A stretch of DNA of 64,000 nt. Origin: JANMDN01 sp031376285. GTDB lineage: Bacteria > Actinomycetota > Thermoleophilia > Miltoncostaeales > Miltoncostaeaceae. Positions within the stretch are counted from its first letter, which is position 1; the number at the start of each line of letters is the position of its first letter. The notes under the pieces are model-generated. The model had not been told where the DNA came from, searched no databases, and was given only the letters and a program-made list of their open reading frames with translations. Location: the NCBI GenBank assembly GCA_031376285.1, contig JANMDN010000045.1:1-64000 (forward strand), given 5' to 3'. This document shows, piece after piece, positions 59,549-64,000 of the stretch. A program made the translations under genes and the position numbers.

Positions 59549-60958
59549 CTACGCGTGTATCTCCATGAGCGTGCCATCGGGGATCGCCTTGGCAAGACGC
59601 AGGACGTTGCGGTTCCCGAGCCGGAGGCAGCCGAAACTCTCGGCGCGGCCGACGCTCGACCGTTTGTTGGTCCCGTGGATCGCAAGGCGGCCGTCGCCGC
59701 CGTCGAACCGGTAGAGGACCGGTGAATGGCCCGTCAGCACGAGGACCATCGGCCCGTAGGTGCCCTCGTTTGGCGTCGGAATGTGGCTCTCGATGGCGAA
59801 CAGTCCGTTCGGCGTGGGTGTCGCGGTTTTCCCGACACCGGCCGGCATGACGCTCCGCCGCCGGCCGTTTCGGTAGAGCGTGAGCATCTTCTCGCTCTGG
59901 TCGACGACCACCCGGTTCGGGTTGAACGCGAAGTCGAGGAACTCGTCGCTCACCCATCCCTGGAGTCCGTTCGGACGGCTCGAAAGGAGCACCTTGGCCC
60001 AGATCACGCCGCCGCGCCGACGTAGATCGGTGACCGCCACCCACTTGGTCCCGCCAAGGAGTTCAGACTCGCCCGAGAGCACGCCGGCCTTCCGGGCAGT
60101 CCTGCTCGGCCGGACCCGCGTGACGATCTCGCTCGCAAAGACCCGTGCCGACCACGCGCCCTCAATTGTGGGTGGGCGCCACCCCACACGAAGCTCGATG
60201 CTTGCTGAACGGGTACGAACGTGGCGCCCGTCGAAGAGTTCGGCGTCCATCGAGCATCGCAGGGCACCTCCCGGCTCAGCCGGTGAGACCGGATACTCGC
60301 GTCCATAGATCTCAGGGAGGCTCGACCACGACATGTCGGGATTGCGGACCGACCAACGAACCGAGACGTAGGCCGATTTCGGCCACGTGGGAGTGCAACG
60401 GGCGACGCGTCCGGGGGCACCCCCCCGGACTTTCGGCGGTCGCCAGATCTCAAGACGTTCAGATCGAACCCCGCGCGCGGCGCCTGAGGTCAGCTCGCAG
60501 GTGATCCGGCGGCCACCATCAAGGTCACGGAGTCGGTAACGACGAGAGGCTGCCCGCCCGACGACGCGCGCCCCTCGATGCCAGCGATAACCACCCGTCG
60601 CCGGGAGGGCCGACCGGGGCATGGACGTTCCCGGGTTGCAGACCACAACCCGCCCAACGAGCGGGATTCCACCGACAGTGGGCTGGGCGGCGATCGTCCG
60701 TGGCGGCGACGTTTGACCGCCGGACCGGCACCGCAACGCCCGACCGACATCTGGGCGCTCCGGGCGAAACGATCGGCTCGATGCCTCCACGCGTCCGTCG
60801 ATGAGCCACGACACCGCGCCTGACGGTGCGCCGACGCACACGACCTTGAAGCGCACCACCGGCAGGCGGTCGAGGGTCAGCGTCGCCGACGCAGGCGTCA
60901 CGACTGCGGTCGCGATAAGGATCGCAAGCTTCACGGTACGGCGTAGGGGTCGGTTCAC
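59549..60958 (-). CDS. Secreted L,D-transpeptidase (YkuD) with long N-terminal region
   Basis: 469 residues from GTG 60958, with AGGAGGA six bases upstream. Signal peptide (VKLAILIATAVVTPASA). Residues about 30-270 contain repeated Cys/Trp beta units of Ig-like appearance (VVCVGAPSGAVSWLIDG, VVVCNPG, ITCELTSG). An SH3-like stretch follows (TKWVAVTDLRRRGGVIWAKVLL). The catalytic YkuD domain (about 345-469) begins RVVVDQSEKMLTLYRNGR, with HGTNKRSSVGRAESFGCLRL holding the active His and Cys. Forms 3-3 peptidoglycan cross-links or attaches proteins to the wall. Confidence 0.88.
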   Translation of the reverse strand: MNRPLRRTVKLAILIATAVVTPASATLTLDRLPVVRFKVVCVGAPSGAVSWLIDGRVEASSRSFRPERPDVGRALRCRSGGQTSPPRTIAAQPTVGGIPLVGRVVVCNPGTSMPRSALPATGGYRWHRGARVVGRAASRRYRLRDLDGGRRITCELTSGAARGVRSERLEIWRPPKVRGGAPGRVARCTPTWPKSAYVSVRWSVRNPDMSWSSLPEIYGREYPVSPAEPGGALRCSMDAELFDGRHVRTRSASIELRVGWRPPTIEGAWSARVFASEIVTRVRPSRTARKAGVLSGESELLGGTKWVAVTDLRRRGGVIWAKVLLSSRPNGLQGWVSDEFLDFAFNPNRVVVDQSEKMLTLYRNGRRRSVMPAGVGKTATPTPNGLFAIESHIPTPNEGTYGPMVLVLTGHSPVLYRFDGGDGRLAIHGTNKRSSVGRAESFGCLRLGNRNVLRLAKAIPDGTLMEIHA

Positions 60959-61085
60959 GGGTTCCTCCTGGCTCGCGACGCTGACTCACACGAGCCGCCG
61001 ATCCATTGTGGGGGCTTCTTGGGAAATCCGACCCCGAGTCGGTCTCGACGCGACCTTGGCGCGCAATCATCTAGGCTCCCGCGCC

Positions 61086-62390
61086 GTGCAACGCGTCAAG
61101 ATCGAGCCGGCGATCGGCCTCACGGGGCGACTGACCGCACCTGCGGACAAGTCGATCACTCACCGGGCCCTGATGCTTGCGGCCGTCTCTGATGGTCCGG
61201 TCCGAATCGGACGTCCGCTCGCGGCTGCCGACACCGGCGCCACCCTCGCAGCGATCAGGGCGTGTGGGGTTCGGGTCGAGGGTGATCTCGGCGGCGATCT
61301 TTTCGTTCATGGGCGGGGCCTGCGCGGGTTGGTCGCGCCGCCGGCCCTCGACTGCATGAACGCCGGCACGCTTATGCGCCTGTTCACCGGGATCTTGGTT
61401 GGGCAGGGCGGTGACCGCGTGGTGCTCGACGGCGACGAGTCGCTCCGCGGTCGCCCCATGCTTCGTGTCGCCAAGCCGCTGCGCGAGATGGGCGCCCGGA
61501 TTTGGACCGCCCCAGGGGGAACCCCCCCGCTCGTGGTCGGCTGCGGCGACGCGCTTCATGGAGTCGAGCACGACCTGGCTGTCGCAAGCGCCCAGGTCAA
61601 AAGCGCGATTTTGCTGGCAGGCCTGTACGCCGAGGGCGAGACCTGGGTCCGGGAACCGGCGCCGTCGCGTGATCACACCGAGCGGATGCTCGAAGCGGCG
61701 GGTGTGTCCCTGCTTCGTGCAGGCGGGGCGGTCGGCATCCGGGGACCGATCTCCGGATTGAGACTGCCCGATCTGGACGTGCCTGGCGACCCGTCGTCTG
61801 CGGCGTACGCCATCGTCGCGGGTGTCCTTCGCGGCGACCCAGAGGTGCGCATCGACGGCGTCAACCTCAACCCGGCGCGGATTGGCCTGATCGACGTGCT
61901 GCGCCGCATGGGCGCCGACATCCAGATCACCAACCAGCGCGAGGTGGCCGGCGAGCCAGCCGGCGACGTGATCGCTCGGCGAAGCGATCAGCTCGACGCG
62001 ACGGTGGTCGACACACGCGAGGTCCCGTCGCTGATCGACGAGCTGCCCCTTGTTGCGCTCGTCGGCGCGCTGGCTCGCGGCGTGACCGAGGTACGGGGCG
62101 CGGAGGAGCTTCGCGTGAAGGAGACGGACCGGATCGAGACCGTCGTCACGGCACTTCGTGGTCTCGGGGCGGAGATCGAGGGACGTGCCGATGGCTTCAT
62201 TGTGCGGGGAACGGGATCGATTCGAGGCGGGTCGATGGTCGCCTCGGGCGATCACCGGCTTGCCATGCTCGGGGGCGTTGCGGGCCTTGCCTCGACCGAG
62301 GGCGTGAGCGTCGGCGGCTTCGAGGCGGTCGAGGTCAGCTATCCGGGGTTTCTCGCCGACATGCGCTCGATCGGTGTGGTCGCGGCGTGA
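61086..62390 (+). CDS. aroA: EPSP synthase (3-phosphoshikimate 1-carboxyvinyltransferase)
   Basis: 434 residues from GTG 61086; the open frame back to 60801 is spurious. Sixth shikimate-pathway step. Marks: PADKSITHRALMLAAVSDG, CMNAGTLMRLFTGIL, DESLRGRPMLRVAKPLREMGA, SAQVKSAILLAGLYAEG, VPGDPSSAAYAIVAGVLRG, and VKETDRIETVVTALRGLGAE. The active-site Lys, Arg and Glu are present. GTGA overlap with cmk, so aroA-cmk-plsC(-der) form one operon. Confidence 0.95.
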   Translation: MQRVKIEPAIGLTGRLTAPADKSITHRALMLAAVSDGPVRIGRPLAAADTGATLAAIRACGVRVEGDLGGDLFVHGRGLRGLVAPPALDCMNAGTLMRLFTGILVGQGGDRVVLDGDESLRGRPMLRVAKPLREMGARIWTAPGGTPPLVVGCGDALHGVEHDLAVASAQVKSAILLAGLYAEGETWVREPAPSRDHTERMLEAAGVSLLRAGGAVGIRGPISGLRLPDLDVPGDPSSAAYAIVAGVLRGDPEVRIDGVNLNPARIGLIDVLRRMGADIQITNQREVAGEPAGDVIARRSDQLDATVVDTREVPSLIDELPLVALVGALARGVTEVRGAEELRVKETDRIETVVTALRGLGAEIEGRADGFIVRGTGSIRGGSMVASGDHRLAMLGGVAGLASTEGVSVGGFEAVEVSYPGFLADMRSIGVVAA

Positions 62391-63049
62391 TCGTGGCAAT
62401 CGACGGCCCCGCGGGCGCCGGCAAGAGCACCGTGTCACGGGCGCTTGCGGCTCGACTCGCCTTTGGCCACCTGGACACCGGCGCGATGTACCGCGCCGTC
62501 GCGCTCGCGGCGACGGCGACCGGTATCGATCCGAGCGACGCCACCAGCGTCGAGCAACTCCTCAAGGGAGCACGCCTCTCGTTTGCGCCCTCGCCTGACG
62601 GTCTGACGGTCTCGCTCGGCGACGACGACGTCACCGAGGCGATTCGCGCGCCCGAGATCTCCGCCGCTGCGTCGGTCGTGGCTCGGCACGCGGGGGTCAG
62701 GTCGGCCCTTGTCGCGCACCAGCGGTTGATCCTCTCCGCCGGAGACTGGGTCGCCGACGGACGCGACATCGGGAGCGTCGTCTGTCCCGATGCCGCCGTG
62801 AAGGTCTACCTCACCGCCGACCCCACCGAACGCGCCCGACGGCGCTTCGATGAACTCGGACCGGAATCCCTCGCTTCGACGACCCTCGACCACGTCAGGG
62901 TCGACATCGAGCGACGCGACCATCAGGACACAACCCGTCTTGACAGCCCGCTCGTGGTCGCAGACGGCGCCGCGGTGATCGATAGCACCGGGCGGACCGT
63001 CGACGATGTCGTTTCGGAGATCGCACAACTCGTAGAGGACCAGAGATGA
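62387..63049 (+). CDS. cmk: Cytidylate kinase
   Basis: 220 residues from GTG 62387. Phosphorylates CMP and dCMP. P-loop DGPAGAGKSTVSRALA, then HLDTGAMYRAVAL, the CMP-binding DGRDIGSVVCPDA and ADPTERARRR, with RDHQDTTR in the lid. Normal size. Overlaps plsC by four bases (ATGA). Confidence 0.95.
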   Translation: MIVAIDGPAGAGKSTVSRALAARLAFGHLDTGAMYRAVALAATATGIDPSDATSVEQLLKGARLSFAPSPDGLTVSLGDDDVTEAIRAPEISAAASVVARHAGVRSALVAHQRLILSAGDWVADGRDIGSVVCPDAAVKVYLTADPTERARRRFDELGPESLASTTLDHVRVDIERRDHQDTTRLDSPLVVADGAAVIDSTGRTVDDVVSEIAQLVEDQR

Positions 63050-63702
63050 CGCCCCACAAGCTCCCGACGCGGATCAACCCCCTCATGTGGACGATCGGTC
63101 GGATCATCACGATCCCGTTCTTTCGCCTCGGTATGCGGCTTCGCATCACCGGTCTCGAGCATCTCCCGAAGGATGGGGCAGTGCTCGTGGTCTCGAACCA
63201 CCTTTCGTTCCTCGACCCACCGCTCATCGGTTACGCGGCGTCGCCGCGCAAGATCTACTTCATGGCGAAGCACGTGATCTTCCGCTTCCCACCGTTTGGA
63301 TGGTTGATCAGCCGCCTTGGCGCATTCCCGGTTATCCGTGAGAAGGCCGACCGGAACGCGATCCGCTACGCCAAGGGCCTCCTCGACGCCGGCGAGTGCC
63401 TCGTTATGTTTCCCGAAGGGACGCGCGGCACGGCCCCCGACGGTTCGATGCTCCCGGGGCTTCCCGGCGCGGGCATGCTCGCCTTCGAACCTGTCGTGAC
63501 GGTGATTCCCGCCGCCGTCTGGGACGCACGCCGCGTCTTTGGCCCGGTGTATGTGCGCTTTGGCCCCCCCGTCTACATCCTCGACCTCGAGCGCGTTCCC
63601 CGGAACCGACGCAACCAAATGTCCATCGCCCGGATGATGGTCGCCGTCGAGGGACTCCTCGACGAGCTGCGCCAGATCAGCCCCCCGGAGTCAGCGCAGT
63701 AG
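63046..63702 (+). CDS. plsC: 1-acyl-glycerol-3-phosphate acyltransferase
   Basis: 218 residues. Adds the second acyl chain in phosphatidate synthesis at the membrane. The catalytic HX4D block is VSNHLSFLDPP. The glycerophosphate-binding block is MFPEGTRGT, with FMAKHVIF and GAFPVIREKADRNAI between. Placed between cmk and der as in many actinobacteria and firmicutes. Confidence 0.92.
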   Translation: MTPHKLPTRINPLMWTIGRIITIPFFRLGMRLRITGLEHLPKDGAVLVVSNHLSFLDPPLIGYAASPRKIYFMAKHVIFRFPPFGWLISRLGAFPVIREKADRNAIRYAKGLLDAGECLVMFPEGTRGTAPDGSMLPGLPGAGMLAFEPVVTVIPAAVWDARRVFGPVYVRFGPPVYILDLERVPRNRRNQMSIARMMVAVEGLLDELRQISPPESAQ

Positions 63703-63748
63703 CGCCCGTCCGGCGCGGAGCCCGCCCGTGCTCTAGTCTCGTCGGCTG

Positions 63749-64000
63749 ATGAGCGACCGACCGAAGAAGACGCCGAGGCCCAAGGCGGCTCCGCACCGTC
63801 CCGGCCCACCGACCTCCTCGACCCTGATTGACGGGCTGCCGAGGGTCGTCGTCGTCGGCTGCCCGAACGTCGGCAAGTCGACCCTCTTTAATCGTCTCGC
63901 CGGCCGCCGTGACGCCGTGGTCGACTCGTGGGCGGGGGTCACCCGAGATTGGCGCCAGGCGGGTTGCGACTGGATCGGTCGATCGTTCCAGATCATCGAC
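63749..64000 (+). CDS. der: Ribosome-assembly GTPase Der (EngA), N-terminal part, cut by window end
   Basis: 84 codons in the window from ATG 63749. After a basic, Pro-rich lead of about 30 residues comes the first G domain: VVVVGCPNVGKSTLFNRLAGR (G1, quoted to 20 or so residues) and VVDSWAGVTRDWRQ, the G2 region diagnostic of Der. Expected to have a second G domain and a KH-like domain beyond the window. Acts in 50S subunit assembly. Confidence 0.9.
   Translation, partial: MSDRPKKTPRPKAAPHRPGPPTSSTLIDGLPRVVVVGCPNVGKSTLFNRLAGRRDAVVDSWAGVTRDWRQAGCDWIGRSFQIID

Overview
The window is high-GC bacterial chromosome with actinobacterial traits: a division/wall cluster ftsW-murG-murC-murB-ftsQ-ftsZ with no ftsA, FtsZ ending in a short acidic/hydrophobic tail, many GTG and TTG starts, and 4-bp ATGA/GTGA gene overlaps. 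Gene order and the many secreted proteins with low-complexity linkers suggest a soil actinomycete of the Thermoleophilia/Solirubrobacterales type. That placement is inferred from the sequence, with no database search.

Layout. 1-4.4 kb: a secreted glycoside-hydrolase-like protein facing the tail of its own convergent paralogue, then two medium-chain dehydrogenases. 4.4-6.2 kb: a sigma factor fused to its anti-sigma domain. 6.3-13.0 kb: peptidoglycan precursor and septum genes. 13.2-14.7 kb: a secreted subtilase. 14.8-16.3 kb: gcvT-gcvH. 16.4-18.7 kb: a solitary adenine DNA methyltransferase. 18.8-26.5 kb: infC-rpmI-rplT, an rRNA-type methyltransferase, pheS-pheT, argC-argJ, tightly packed on one strand. 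26.5-32.8 kb: a Bax-inhibitor-like membrane protein and four secreted proteins (a matrixin-like protease, an unknown, a TolB-like propeller, a metallophosphoesterase). 32.9-36.5 kb: nadB-nadA-nadC behind a long inverted repeat. 36.6-40.1 kb: hisC, DAHP synthase and an M29 aminopeptidase. 40.4-48.7 kb: MFS exporters, two ABC ATPase/permease pairs with a divergent TetR regulator, an alpha/beta hydrolase, and a PadR regulator with a decayed partner gene. 49.2-58.4 kb: an accessory island described below. 58.6-64.0 kb: an unknown protein, an L,D-transpeptidase, then aroA-cmk-plsC-der, with der cut by the window end.

The accessory island is the most unusual part. A 1942-residue secreted RHS/YD-repeat protein ends in a YwqJ-type deaminase toxin domain. 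Its stop codon overlaps the start of a SUKH-3 immunity gene. Next come a frameshifted orphan copy of the toxin tip, a second SUKH-3 gene with the same ATGA coupling, and a third coupled reading frame broken by a frameshift and a stop. The array ends in a patchwork of three ISL3-family transposase fragments. It reads as a polymorphic toxin locus that has exchanged tips, kept old immunity genes, and collected insertion sequences at its distal end.

No tRNA, rRNA or CRISPR array was seen. Starts were chosen by eye from ribosome-binding sites and overlaps, and several differ from the longest possible reading frame.
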